Part shown: positions 25,946 to 34,456 of the stretch, piece after piece | Numbering within the stretch: position 1 is the first letter of the stretch | Layout: each line of letters opens with the position of its first letter | Origin: JADLHS01 sp044225555 | Lineage (GTDB): Bacteria; Verrucomicrobiota; Verrucomicrobiia; Limisphaerales; JADLHS01 | NCBI GenBank assembly: GCA_044225555.1 | Contig: JBGAIM010000006.1 | Coordinates: 310,001-374,000, forward strand | Length of the DNA stretch: 64,000 bases | Direction: 5' to 3' | Translations under genes and position numbers: made by a program | Notes under the pieces: generated by a model | The model's input: the letters and a program-made list of their open reading frames with translations, nothing else | Databases searched by the model: none | What the model was told of the DNA's origin: nothing

Positions 25946-26545
25946 TCACGCTGTCTTCGACAGGATTGATCGCGTCTGGCGCTCCAGCACGAAGCCGGTG
26001 GCATTGCTCTCGTTCAGGGCGTTGATCCCGTTGTAAGCCCATTCGCCGATGAAGTAACCAGCCAGATTGCCGATGAACACCGCGGTGATGACTTTTACGA
26101 TCGTTCCGGGTGCGGCAAATCCCAGCGCCAGCACCGTGCCCATGATAATAATGCCGCAAAGTCCGCCCACAATGCCGGCGGTGGCCGCACCGGCCGCGCG
26201 AGCCAGTGTCATCCAGGCAATCGTCCACGCGACGGCATACGCCAGAAAGGCCAGACTGAATAACTTGTAGCAGCGGCTCAACGATCCTGGGCCAATTATC
26301 AGTCGGTGCAACAACGGGCCACTGAGTCCGATGAAGATGATGGCACATGCGGCATACAATCCTGCCTCGCCCACGCTGCGATAAAACCATCTTCCAGCGA
26401 GCACCCACGGCGCAAATCCACCCAAGCTGACCAGCGTAAACCCAATCATTCCGCGGACGACCGATTCGCCCAGCGCAGGAATGTGCGGTGGTTGGCCAGT
26501 TGCTTTGGTTCTGGCGATGATGCTTTCTGGATTGAGGGTAAACAC
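25946..26545 (-). CDS. Polytopic membrane protein with a probable premature TGA
   Basis: A 199-residue protein starting at GTG 26545, with about five membrane helices (GMIGFTLVSLGGFAPWVLAG, GLYAACAIIFIGLSGPLLH, LFSLAFLAYAVAWTIAWM, GIVGGLCGIIIMGTVLALGF, VITAVFIGNLAGYFIGEW). It stops at a TGA (25946-25948) after SILSKTA. The same frame then continues for 31 codons to TAA at 25850-25852, reading GLCYGLGFGAGIGFAFHACQ followed by a basic tail. That looks like a genuine membrane-protein C-terminus. A TGG-to-TGA change (AWGLCYG) would explain it. The family is unknown. It precedes the Gfo/Idh-SDR pair in the same orientation. Confidence 0.65.
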   Translation of the reverse strand: MFTLNPESIIARTKATGQPPHIPALGESVVRGMIGFTLVSLGGFAPWVLAGRWFYRSVGEAGLYAACAIIFIGLSGPLLHRLIIGPGSLSRCYKLFSLAFLAYAVAWTIAWMTLARAAGAATAGIVGGLCGIIIMGTVLALGFAAPGTIVKVITAVFIGNLAGYFIGEWAYNGINALNESNATGFVLERQTRSILSKTA

Positions 26546-26618
26546 GGCGGGTCTGACGAATGTGGCGGAGAGTTTATTGAATCCTCCGCTTCTTATCTAA
26601 AACTTCGCGCCAATGGTT

Positions 26619-27245
26619 TCAGTCGAAATAGGTCGGCAGGCTGGGATTCTTGAAATACTCGAACATGTGGTGGACTTGCGAGGCTAGGATGCGAGTGGCC
26701 GAGAGCGGCTGCAGGGCATCGAGTGCGAAGAAATCCACCGCCAGCGTTTCGTTGCTGGTCTTCGGCTTGCCACCGGTGATCTCGCAAAGGAAAAATAGTT
26801 TGTAGATGTGAAAGGGGAAGGGCGGCGTGTGTGGATGTTTCGCGCGATCATAAACCGCCGCTAGTTTGGTGGCTCGTACGGTGAAACCAGATTCCTCCAC
26901 CACCTCGCGCTCAACGGCCTCGCGCGGCGAATCGTTCACGTCCGCCCAGCCGCCGGGCAAAGTCCATTGCCCATCGGACGCCTCCTGCACCAGCAGAATC
27001 TTTCCGTTTCGAAATACGGCGGCGCGGACATCCACCTTGGGTGTGGCGTAACCGTGCTGTTGGTTGAACAACTGGCGGAAGACTTCAATCGGCGTCTCCG
27101 ATTGTTGCGCCATCAACTGCGCGGCGATTTCGCTGACGGCGTGGTAACGCTCGCGATCGTAGTCGTTTGTTGAGAAGGTAAGGCCGGTTTGGGACAGTGC
27201 CTGGAGCTTCCGAGCGACCATCCAAAGTTGCGGCTCTGCGGACAT
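26619..27245 (-). CDS. NUDIX hydrolase with N-terminal helical domain
   Basis: A 208-residue protein. The first ~60 residues are the NUDIX_N-type helical domain (LWMVARKLQALSQTGLTFS, DYDRERYHAVSEIAAQLMA). The NUDIX fold follows, with the box G-x5-D-x7-REVVEESGF (GWADVND...VEREVVEESGF). The first acidic position is Asp instead of the usual Glu, while the metal-binding REVxEE core is intact. Relatives hydrolyse nucleoside-diphosphate-linked compounds such as ADP-ribose or nucleotide sugars. ATG 27245 lies 2 bases after the pgm stop codon, so it is co-translated with phosphoglucomutase. A nucleotide-sugar link is possible. Confidence 0.88.
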   Translation of the reverse strand: MSAEPQLWMVARKLQALSQTGLTFSTNDYDRERYHAVSEIAAQLMAQQSETPIEVFRQLFNQQHGYATPKVDVRAAVFRNGKILLVQEASDGQWTLPGGWADVNDSPREAVEREVVEESGFTVRATKLAAVYDRAKHPHTPPFPFHIYKLFFLCEITGGKPKTSNETLAVDFFALDALQPLSATRILASQVHHMFEYFKNPSLPTYFD

Positions 27246-27247
27246 GG

Positions 27248-28888
27248 TTACTTCAGTGCCGCCGTCACAATGGTCTGTGCTTCGGTGATGATATCGTCCA
27301 AATGTTGCGTGCCTTTGAAGCTCTCCGCATAAATCTTGTAGATGTTTTCCGTGCCGGACGGACGCGCGGCGAACCATCCGTTGGCCGTACAGACTTTCAA
27401 GCCGCCGATGTCGGCGTTGTTGCCGGGCGCGCGCGTGAGTTTTTGCGTGATGGCATCGCCCGCAAGCGAGCTGGCCGTCACCGCTTCCGGCGTGAGTTTC
27501 TTGAACGCTTTCTTTTGCTCTGGCGTCGCGGGTGCATCAATGCGCTTGTAACTCGGCGCGCCGAACTTCGCCGTGAGCTCGGCGTAATGCTGGCCAGGGT
27601 CTTTGCCGGTCGTCGCGCAGATTTCTGCGGCGAGCAAGCCGAGAATCGGACCGTCCTTGTCCGTGCTCCACACGCTGCCATCACGACGCAGGAAACTCGC
27701 GCCGGCACTTTCCTCGCCGCCGAAACACACCGAGCCATCCGCCAAACCGGGCGCGAACCACTTGAAGCCTACCGGCACTTCCATGAGCTTGCGACCCAGC
27801 GCGCCGACCACGCGATCAATGATGCTGCTGCTGACGAGCGTTTTGCCGACGGCAGAATTCTGGTTCCACTGCGGCCGATGCGTGAGCAGGTAATTGATGG
27901 CGACCGCGAGGTAATGATTCGGATTCAGCAAACCAACTGAAGGCGTAACGATGCCGTGGCGATCAGAATCCGGGTCGTTGCCGAACGCGACACTGAATTT
28001 ATTCTTCAATCCAACAAGGCTCGCCATGGCATACGGGCTCGAACAATCCATGCGAATTTTGCCGTCGTGATCCACCGTCATGAAGCTGAACCGTCCGTCC
28101 ACCTTGGTGTTCACCACCGTGAGGTCGAGTCCATAACGCTCTTTCACCGGCTGCCAGTAATGCAGCGCCGCGCCGCCGAGTGGATCAATGCCGATGCGCA
28201 CACCCGCAGCTTTGATCGCGGCCATATCAATGACCTCACCGAGCGTTGCGACGTAGGGCGTGATGAAATCGTATTGATGCGTGGTGCTCGCCTTGAGCGC
28301 GGATTCGTAGCCGAGGCGCTTCACTCCTTTGTTGCCGCCGCGCAGGAGTTCGTTCGCACGATTTTGCACCCAGCCGGTGATGTCCGTGTCCGCCGGGCCG
28401 CCGTTGGTGGGATTGTATTTGAACCCGCCATCCTCGGGTGGATTGTGCGACGGCGTGATAACGATGCCGTCCGCGAGGCCGCTGGTGCGTCCGCGATTGT
28501 AAGTCAGGATCGCGTGCGAAATCGAAGGCGTGGGCGTGAAGCCGTCATCGCGCTGGATGAACGTCTCGACGCCATTAACCGCGAGAACTTCAAGCGCGGT
28601 GCGTTGGGCCGGTCCGGACGCGGCGTGCGGGTCTTTGCCCATGTAGAGCGGGCCGCTGATGCCTTTGCCCTTGCGATACTCGCAGATGGCCTGTGTGGTG
28701 GCGAGAATGTGCGCCTCGGTGAACGTGCCGTGGAACGGCGTGCCGCGATGTCCGCTCGTGCCGAAGCTGACGAACTGGTTGGGATCAGCCAGATCAGGAG
28801 TTTTGGTGTAGTAATCTTTTTCCAGCTTCGCGACATCAATGAGCAGGTTCGCAGGAGCGGGTTTGCCAGCCAGTGGACTTAAAGCCAT
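27248..28888 (-). CDS. pgm: Phosphoglucomutase, alpha-D-glucose specific
   Basis: Pgm interconverts glucose-1-phosphate and glucose-6-phosphate. ATG 28888 gives 546 residues, the length of E. coli Pgm; the open frame upstream lacks coding character. Motifs: FGTSGHRG near 42-49, phosphoserine loop TPSHNP (Ser147), the metal loop in its Pgm-specific form GNDPDSDRHG, sugar-binding GGEESAG, and the phosphate-binding RPSGTE near the end. It lies upstream of the NUDIX gene with a 2-base gap. Cytoplasmic; it feeds glycogen or nucleotide-sugar synthesis. Confidence 0.96.
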   Translation of the reverse strand: MALSPLAGKPAPANLLIDVAKLEKDYYTKTPDLADPNQFVSFGTSGHRGTPFHGTFTEAHILATTQAICEYRKGKGISGPLYMGKDPHAASGPAQRTALEVLAVNGVETFIQRDDGFTPTPSISHAILTYNRGRTSGLADGIVITPSHNPPEDGGFKYNPTNGGPADTDITGWVQNRANELLRGGNKGVKRLGYESALKASTTHQYDFITPYVATLGEVIDMAAIKAAGVRIGIDPLGGAALHYWQPVKERYGLDLTVVNTKVDGRFSFMTVDHDGKIRMDCSSPYAMASLVGLKNKFSVAFGNDPDSDRHGIVTPSVGLLNPNHYLAVAINYLLTHRPQWNQNSAVGKTLVSSSIIDRVVGALGRKLMEVPVGFKWFAPGLADGSVCFGGEESAGASFLRRDGSVWSTDKDGPILGLLAAEICATTGKDPGQHYAELTAKFGAPSYKRIDAPATPEQKKAFKKLTPEAVTASSLAGDAITQKLTRAPGNNADIGGLKVCTANGWFAARPSGTENIYKIYAESFKGTQHLDDIITEAQTIVTAALK

Positions 28889-28965
28889 GCCCGAAGCAAA
28901 ACAAAGTCGGCGACAGCACGCAAAGCGAAAGTTGGAAGACGGGCTTCTTTGAAGAATGGTTGTAA

Positions 28966-29132
28966 CCCTCGCCCTCACCCCAACCCTCTCCCCGCGGAGA
29001 GGGAGAATCGTTCGCCACTTCTTTCAAATGTCGTGCAGCGGATTGGCCGTAAGCGCGTCGAGCAAACAGCCAGCGGCCTACGGCTGTTCCCTCTCCTTGG
29101 GGAGAGGGTCAGGGTGAGGGAGGTCGTTGGAC
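28966..29132. repeat. Interspersed inverted-repeat element (CCCTCACCCC / GGGTGAGGG type)
   Basis: The left end reads CCTCGCCCTCACCCCAACCC then CTCTCCCCGCGGAGAGGG. The right end reads CCCTCTCCTTGGGGAGAGGG then TCAGGGTGAGGGAGG. The ends are inverted relative to each other, and each carries its own hairpin. This layout is shared by short non-coding repeats seen in many bacterial genomes. It lies between pgm and the AT-rich nuclease gene and may mark an insertion boundary. Confidence 0.75.
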
Positions 29133-29181
29133 AACTTCGATTGTGTTTTGCACCGAGCCAGACCTCTGATACGGTACTTGC

Positions 29182-29253
29182 ATGAAATGGGAAGAGCTTT
29201 GTGACGGTGCAAGTTTTGAAAAGTTCCTTGCCGCTGAAACGCGTTCGGTATGA
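29182..29253 (+). other. 23-codon open frame before the nuclease gene
   Basis: ATG 29182 opens a short frame reading MKWEELCDGASFEKFLAAET..., with normal-looking composition and a stop at 29253. It may be a leader peptide or the broken front of another gene. Support is weak: there is no homologue I recognise and no clear ribosome site. It shares the lower GC of the following nuclease gene. Confidence 0.2.
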
Positions 29254-29289
29254 TTCGATTTCAAATTCTCCAGATTTAATTTGACGATT

Positions 29290-30072
29290 ATGTTCAAACG
29301 ATTGGAAATAAAGGAAGAACGTGACCTCGAAAATTTGGTCGCGAAAGATTCAGAAGCAATCGAAAAGGGACTCACGTATTTAACACACCAAAGGGAAGCG
29401 AACCGCAAATTCATCGATGTATTGGCGGTAGATGCCGACGGTGTATTGACCGTTATCGAGTTAAAGATTGGGCAAGATGACGAAATGCTTTTTCAAGCCC
29501 TCGAATACTATGACTGGGTTTCTTCAAATCGCGACCGCCTCGCAAACGAATTTCAAAAGCGGGCCAAAGTTGTTACAGCTGAAGACCCTCGAATCATACT
29601 TATTGCATCCGGCTTCAGCGAACGACTGAAACGCGCTATCCGACATTTCGAGCCACGTATAATGCTGATGGAATATGCTCACTTGGAAACAAAAGCGGGA
29701 GAACGGGGATTGTTCTGTCAGGAAGTGCAGTTTGATTCTGAAGAAAGCTATACGCCTCCACTTTCGCTGGACAATGTGTTGTCTTATATCAATCAGCCAA
29801 ACGCAAAGATGGCATGTGAAAAGGTCCACGCGGAACTTTGCCGAGTCGGTAATGATATCGAACCAATCCCGCGTGACGGGTATGTGCGTTATAAATGCAA
29901 AAACCGTATCGTTGGCGACATCGCATTAAGACGAACTTTTATCCACGTTTGGGTGAACATGGATGGCAAATGGTATTCCGTCAAAGTTGCAAACCTCCGG
30001 GATTGGTCACTAAAGAAAGGTAGATTCTTAAAGGATTTTACTAAGCGATACCGTTCTGTCGGCGGAGAATAA
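29290..30072 (+). CDS. NucS-like (DUF91) PD-(D/E)XK endonuclease, probably acquired
   Basis: A 260-residue protein. The nuclease core is seen as D43 in FIDVLAVD, E57-x-K59 in VIELKIG, and Q69 in FQALEYYDWV, the pattern of NucS/DUF91 enzymes that cut branched or mismatched DNA. The N-terminal KEERDLENLVAKDSEAIEKGL is the usual lead-in. The C-terminal ~110 residues are not recognised. Base composition is clearly AT-richer than all neighbours, and an inverted-repeat element lies just upstream, both suggesting transfer. ATG 29290 is used; a TTG at 29281 is possible. It converges with ispG, 2 bases away. Confidence 0.8.
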   Translation: MFKRLEIKEERDLENLVAKDSEAIEKGLTYLTHQREANRKFIDVLAVDADGVLTVIELKIGQDDEMLFQALEYYDWVSSNRDRLANEFQKRAKVVTAEDPRIILIASGFSERLKRAIRHFEPRIMLMEYAHLETKAGERGLFCQEVQFDSEESYTPPLSLDNVLSYINQPNAKMACEKVHAELCRVGNDIEPIPRDGYVRYKCKNRIVGDIALRRTFIHVWVNMDGKWYSVKVANLRDWSLKKGRFLKDFTKRYRSVGGE

Positions 30073-30074
30073 CT

Positions 30075-31817
30075 TCAGGCAGTAATCATCTCCGGCTCAA
30101 CCCACTTGCCGTGCTCGCGGATCAAATCCACGAGGCGTTCCACGGCTTCGGCTTCGGCCATTTCACCCGGGCCGTTCACGATGCAGCCCATGATGGCGAT
30201 CTTCACGCCCTTGAGATGCTCCGTGCGCGTCTTGATGCGCGCGGTCACGGTCTGGAGATTGAACAACGTCCGCCCGCAGCTCGGGCACGCGACGTAATCC
30301 GTCTTGAACGACCGGCAACCCGCCGCCTGCAAAATGTTGTAGGCCAGTCGCAAACTTTGGCCCGCGCCAGATTCGCCACGAATCAGAATCGCGTCGCCAA
30401 TTCCATCCGCCAGCAGCGCGCCGATGACGACCGAGGCGCGGAGCAGGGCGATCTTGGGCTCAAGTGCCGTGGCTTCAAACGTGAGGCAATCCTTGAGCAG
30501 AATCGGATTCTTGCGACCGAGGCGCTTCAGCTTCGCCGCCAGCAACCGGAACGCGGTGATGGCGGGCAAATTCACGCCGTCCTTCACGGTGACGAGTTGC
30601 GTGTCGCAGTTGATGTCGAAGTCTTGCGTCGGATCAAGTTCCGCCACATTCAGGTCTTCATAGACAGCTTCCGGCCTCACGTCGTCCTTGGGCCGAATCT
30701 TCGGCGCGACCTTGTCCCACGTCGCGCGGGTGACGACGACTCGGATGAGTTGTTCGCCACCGCATTTGACCTTCTCGTTCAGTTCAATCTCCGGCGTCTT
30801 GCGGCGCTCGAAGTGGAAGGGGTCGAATGGGAATCCACCTAGTAGGGACGCGTTCCACTGCGTCCCATTCGCTTCGGGAGAAGTTTGGGACGAGGTGGAA
30901 CTCGTCCCTACCATTGTCATAGAAGGAATCTGCGCCAGCAAATCGCGGCAGACTTCGATTTCGCGCGGACTGTCTTCGGTGAGCGAGACGCGAATGGTAT
31001 CACCGAGGCCATCGCACAGCAGCGAGCCGATGCCGATGGCGCTCTTGATGCGACCGTCTTCGCCTTCGCCGGCTTCGGTGACGCCGAGGTGAATGGGATA
31101 ATTCCAGTCCGGTCCTTCCTGCTCGAGCCGGGCGACCAGCAGGCGATAGCATTCGATCATCACCTTCGGGTTGCTCGATTTCATCGAGAACTTGAAGTTG
31201 TGGAAATCGTGCTTGCGGGCGATGCGGGCGAATTCCAATGCGCTCTCGACCATGCCGAGCGGCGTATCGCCAAAGCGGTTCATGATGCGGTCGGAGAGCG
31301 AGCCGTGGTTCGTGCCGATGCGCATGGCGCGCTTGAGGCGTTTGCATTCGAGCACGAGTGGCGTGAACTTTTCCTCGATGCGCTTCAACTCCTCGGCGTA
31401 TTGCGCGTCCGAGTATTCCTTGATGGCGAACTTCTTCGAGTCGGCGTAGTTGCCGGGGTTCACGCGGATGACTTCCACCCACTTTACCGCTTCCATGGCG
31501 GCTTCGGGTTTGAAATGGATGTCGGCAACGATGGGGACTTTGCAGCCGCGCTGACGGAGTTCGGCGACAATGACCTGCAAGTTCGCCGCGTCCTTCACCG
31601 TCGGCGCGGTGATGCGCACGATTTGGCAACCCACGGCCACAAGGTCGAGCGTTTGTTGCACGCTGGCCGCCGTGTCCATCGTGTCGCACGTGATCATGGA
31701 CTGCGCGACGACGGGATGATTGCCGCCGATGACAACGCCGCCGTTGGCGGGATCGCCGATGACAATTTCGCGCGTGTGACGGCGCTTGAAGACGTAAGGA
31801 GATTCGCAATAGCGCAT
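30075..31817 (-). CDS. ispG: 4-hydroxy-3-methylbut-2-enyl diphosphate synthase (IspG), long form
   Basis: IspG converts MEcPP to HMBPP in the MEP isoprenoid pathway using a [4Fe-4S] cluster. This 580-residue protein is the long three-domain type with an extra domain between the TIM barrel and the iron-sulphur domain, as in plants, Chlamydia and Bacteroidetes. N-terminal VAQSMITCDTMD, VADIHFKP, RVNPGNY and GVTEAGEGEDGR are the barrel motifs. The cluster ligands are C-P-S-C in CPSCGRTLF and Cys in MGCIVNGPGE. A ~25-residue stretch after SMTMVG is encoded by a palindromic repeat that has inserted in frame. It starts 6 bases after the rseP stop, so it belongs to the dxr-rseP-ispG unit. Confidence 0.96.
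   Translation of the reverse strand: MRYCESPYVFKRRHTREIVIGDPANGGVVIGGNHPVVAQSMITCDTMDTAASVQQTLDLVAVGCQIVRITAPTVKDAANLQVIVAELRQRGCKVPIVADIHFKPEAAMEAVKWVEVIRVNPGNYADSKKFAIKEYSDAQYAEELKRIEEKFTPLVLECKRLKRAMRIGTNHGSLSDRIMNRFGDTPLGMVESALEFARIARKHDFHNFKFSMKSSNPKVMIECYRLLVARLEQEGPDWNYPIHLGVTEAGEGEDGRIKSAIGIGSLLCDGLGDTIRVSLTEDSPREIEVCRDLLAQIPSMTMVGTSSTSSQTSPEANGTQWNASLLGGFPFDPFHFERRKTPEIELNEKVKCGGEQLIRVVVTRATWDKVAPKIRPKDDVRPEAVYEDLNVAELDPTQDFDINCDTQLVTVKDGVNLPAITAFRLLAAKLKRLGRKNPILLKDCLTFEATALEPKIALLRASVVIGALLADGIGDAILIRGESGAGQSLRLAYNILQAAGCRSFKTDYVACPSCGRTLFNLQTVTARIKTRTEHLKGVKIAIMGCIVNGPGEMAEAEAVERLVDLIREHGKWVEPEMITA
30843..30910. repeat. REP-like palindrome inserted in the ispG reading frame
   Basis: Two 25-base arms (30843-30867 and 30886-30910) are inverted copies matching at 22 of 25 positions, starting TAGGGACG and ending in CGTCCCA, with an 18-base spacer. 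The whole element keeps the ispG frame and encodes Ser/Thr/Asn-rich sequence (GTSSTSSQTSPEANGTQW). That text has no counterpart in the flanking conserved enzyme sequence. Confidence 0.85.
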
Positions 31818-31823
31818 GGTGAG

Positions 31824-33233
31824 CTATTTCTTGGGAGCGAACACGATGTGCTGGTCACGATCGGCCCGGCTGCTGCGAATCCAGTCGCCGGTGTCGAAGA
31901 AGGCGATCCAGAGCATGAAGCCGATGAGCACAGCCGCAAAACCGCTCTGGATGTAGTTCAGGACCTTCGGGCTGACCGGCCGCCGACGCGCGGCTTCAAT
32001 GAGGGAAAGCGTGATGTGTCCGCCATCCAGCACCGGCAAGGGGAGCAGGTTCAACATGGCGAGGTTCACGTTGAGGATGACACTGAACCAGAGGACGAGT
32101 CGCCAGCCGTTTTCGTTTTCAAAAAGATTTTTGTAAACGCGAATGATCATGACCGCGCCGCCGAGTTGCTGAACACCGATGTCGGTTTTCTTGGAGAACA
32201 CCGCGCCCACGGTGGCGAAAATCTGGCTCGCGCTCGCTTCGATCTGTTCCCAGGGTCCGGGGTGAGCCAGCGTGACATTCGTATTGCCCTGCCAGCTCAG
32301 GATGCCGAAGGACGGCGGCATGTTCGTCGGCGATAATGGCTTTTCAGGGCGGAGGGTGCGCTCGAATTCCTCGGCTCCCCGTTTGATGGTGAACAAAGTA
32401 TCGCCGGTATCTTTGTTGGTTTGAATGTAGCCCACGGCAGCAAAGTTGTAGATGTTGGTGCCGTTTATTTTCACGATCTCGTCGCCGCGTTGGAGGCCGG
32501 CCACCGCCGCCGGGCTGTTGCTGCCGACATCATAAATCAGCGCGGGCTGAATCGGGCCGACCCGGATTTGCCGGAGGGCCTTGCGTTCGTACCACTTGGT
32601 TTCGCGTTTGTAAGGGATGGCGTAAGCCGTGTTGGTTACACCGCTTCGCACGTAGGTCAGGGCGATGTTGGTGTTCCCGCTCGTGATCACGCGCCACGTG
32701 ATGCTGTCCTGGGAAGGCGGGCCAAACGTGGTCACGGGGAGATCGTCGATCGCGACGATCTTATCGCCCGGACGGAGTCCTGCCTTCCAGGCTGGACCGT
32801 CAGGCTCGACCCAGCCGAGAGTTGGTTCGTCACCTTCCACATTAACGGGTTTGCCCACCTGCCAGACGATGACCGCGAACAGGAGCGCGAGCAAAAAACT
32901 GAACAACGGCCCGGCGAAAGCGACGATGATCTTGTCGAGCGGTGAGGCGTTGGGAAGTTGCTCGGCCTTTTCCTCGGTCTTGCCTTCGATGGCTTCCATC
33001 GTCGCCATTTGCGGGAGCGACACGTAACCACCGGCGGGAATCCAGCCGAGGGCGTATTCGACGCCGTTGATTTTGGTGCTCCAGATCGGTTTGCCGAACC
33101 AGATGGCGAATCGTTCCACTTTCATTCCGCGCCAACGGGCGGCGAGGAAGTGGCCGAGTTCGTGGACGAAAATGAGCAGGTTCAACGCGAACAGCGCTTC
33201 CAGCACGACGAGAACAATTTTCAAGATGGACAT
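31824..33233 (-). CDS. rseP: RIP metalloprotease RseP (site-2 protease family M50)
   Basis: An inner-membrane zinc protease that cleaves anti-sigma factors and signal-peptide remnants within the membrane. The 469-residue protein has H24-E-L-G-H28 in the first helix (FVHELGHFLAARWRGMKV), two PDZ domains (LRPGDKIVAIDDLPV and LQRGDEIVKINGTNI) and the third ligand in NLLPLPVLDGGH near residue 400. There are four membrane helices, the last being AAVLIGFMLWIAFF. Gene order dxr-rseP-ispG is a known arrangement. It lies 74 bases after dxr and 6 bases before ispG. A tail of ~20 residues after the last helix is unremarkable. Confidence 0.96.
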   Translation of the reverse strand: MSILKIVLVVLEALFALNLLIFVHELGHFLAARWRGMKVERFAIWFGKPIWSTKINGVEYALGWIPAGGYVSLPQMATMEAIEGKTEEKAEQLPNASPLDKIIVAFAGPLFSFLLALLFAVIVWQVGKPVNVEGDEPTLGWVEPDGPAWKAGLRPGDKIVAIDDLPVTTFGPPSQDSITWRVITSGNTNIALTYVRSGVTNTAYAIPYKRETKWYERKALRQIRVGPIQPALIYDVGSNSPAAVAGLQRGDEIVKINGTNIYNFAAVGYIQTNKDTGDTLFTIKRGAEEFERTLRPEKPLSPTNMPPSFGILSWQGNTNVTLAHPGPWEQIEASASQIFATVGAVFSKKTDIGVQQLGGAVMIIRVYKNLFENENGWRLVLWFSVILNVNLAMLNLLPLPVLDGGHITLSLIEAARRRPVSPKVLNYIQSGFAAVLIGFMLWIAFFDTGDWIRSSRADRDQHIVFAPKK

Positions 33234-33307
33234 GTGATAACCAATTCAGCCCAAACCGGGCAGAGTGAGTATAGCGATGAATCCGGCTGCCGCAATGACG
33301 GAGGTGG

Positions 33308-34456
33308 TCATGCCCGCGCGGCTTCGGCCCGGGCCCACGCGTCCGCCGCCAGTATTTGTTCCAACGTCGGATGCGCGGTGACCCGGTGCGCTTCCATGGT
33401 GCGGCGGACGGTGTCGGTGATTTGCGGAAAGTTGATCTGATGATTCACGAAAGCTTCGACCGCGACTTCATTGGCGGCGTTCAACACCGCAGGCAGCGTG
33501 CCGCCGATTTCCCCGGCACGCCGGGCCAGTTCCAGGGCGGGGAAGCGTTCCACGTCAGGTTCCTCGAAGGCCAGGCTGCCCAGTTTTGGGAAATTCGTCT
33601 GGACACGGTCGCTGGCAACCCGGTCGGGATAAGTAAGGGCATATTGAATGGGGAGACACATGTCCGGCGTGGAAAGTTGCGCGAGCAACGAGCCGTCCAC
33701 GAACTCGACCATCGAATGAACGATGCTCTGCGGATGCACCACCACACCAACGCGCGGCATCTCGATGTCGAACAGCCAGCGCGCTTCGATCATCTCCAGT
33801 CCCTTGTTGAACAGCGTGGCCGAATCAATGGTGATCTTCCGGCCCATGACCCAGGAGGGATGCTTGAGCGCACGTTCGACAGTGATTTCGGAAAACTTTT
33901 CCTTTGGCCATACGGTCTTGTCCCGGAACGGACCGCCGCTGGCGGTGAGCCAGAGTTTGCGCACGGAGGCGGGAGGTTTGCCATCGAGACATTGGAAGAT
34001 GGCGGAGTGTTCGCTGTCCACGGCCAGCACGCGCACGCCGTATTTGCGCGCCTCGCTCATCACGGTTTCACCGGCCATGACGAGAATCTCCTTGGAGGCC
34101 ACCGCGATGTCTTTGCCGGCGCGGATCGCCGCGAGTGCGGGTTGCAATCCGGCCGTGCCCACAATGGCGATGAGGACGATATCTGCTTGGGGCAGCGTGG
34201 CGAGCTTCACCAGGCCGTCGGTGCCGGAATAGACCTGACAATTCGGTCCCAGCGCGCCGCGCAACTCCGCCGCCTTGCCGGCATCAATCATGGAGACTGC
34301 GACCGGCTGATGCTTGCGCGTCTGCTCGACCAGCAAATCCACATTGTTACCCGCTGCGAGTGCGAGCAGGCGGATACGGTCCGGCAAATCCTCCGCAACC
34401 TTGAGGGTGCTGGTGCCGATGGAGCCGGTGCTGCCGAGGACGACGACGTTTTTCAT
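33308..34456 (-). CDS. dxr: 1-deoxy-D-xylulose 5-phosphate reductoisomerase (Dxr)
   Basis: Dxr makes MEP from DXP with NADPH. The 382-residue protein starts MKNVVVLGSTGSIGTS (NADPH loop 8-16). It has VASKEILVMAG, the metal-binding AVDSEHSAIFQ (Asp, Glu), the substrate loop SGGPFRD, HPSWVMG, NKGLEMIEA with the second Glu, and HPQSIVHSMVEF. All active-site residues appear present. The ATG is part of a heptamer repeat array (34454-34485), so its upstream region was probably replaced by a repeat. rseP follows after 74 bases. Confidence 0.97.
   Translation of the reverse strand: MKNVVVLGSTGSIGTSTLKVAEDLPDRIRLLALAAGNNVDLLVEQTRKHQPVAVSMIDAGKAAELRGALGPNCQVYSGTDGLVKLATLPQADIVLIAIVGTAGLQPALAAIRAGKDIAVASKEILVMAGETVMSEARKYGVRVLAVDSEHSAIFQCLDGKPPASVRKLWLTASGGPFRDKTVWPKEKFSEITVERALKHPSWVMGRKITIDSATLFNKGLEMIEARWLFDIEMPRVGVVVHPQSIVHSMVEFVDGSLLAQLSTPDMCLPIQYALTYPDRVASDRVQTNFPKLGSLAFEEPDVERFPALELARRAGEIGGTLPAVLNAANEVAVEAFVNHQINFPQITDTVRRTMEAHRVTAHPTLEQILAADAWARAEAARA

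Noticed and set aside
25946..25948. TGA read as an amino acid (altered genetic code or selenocysteine)
   Set aside because: TGA serves as the normal stop for many genes here (metK, ahcY, purA, kduD), and no SECIS-like hairpin follows.
30885..32336. Long forward open frame antisense to ispG and rseP
   Set aside because: Its composition (Arg/His/Asp/Ala-rich) is that of a mirror frame in high-GC DNA, and both reverse-strand genes are certain.
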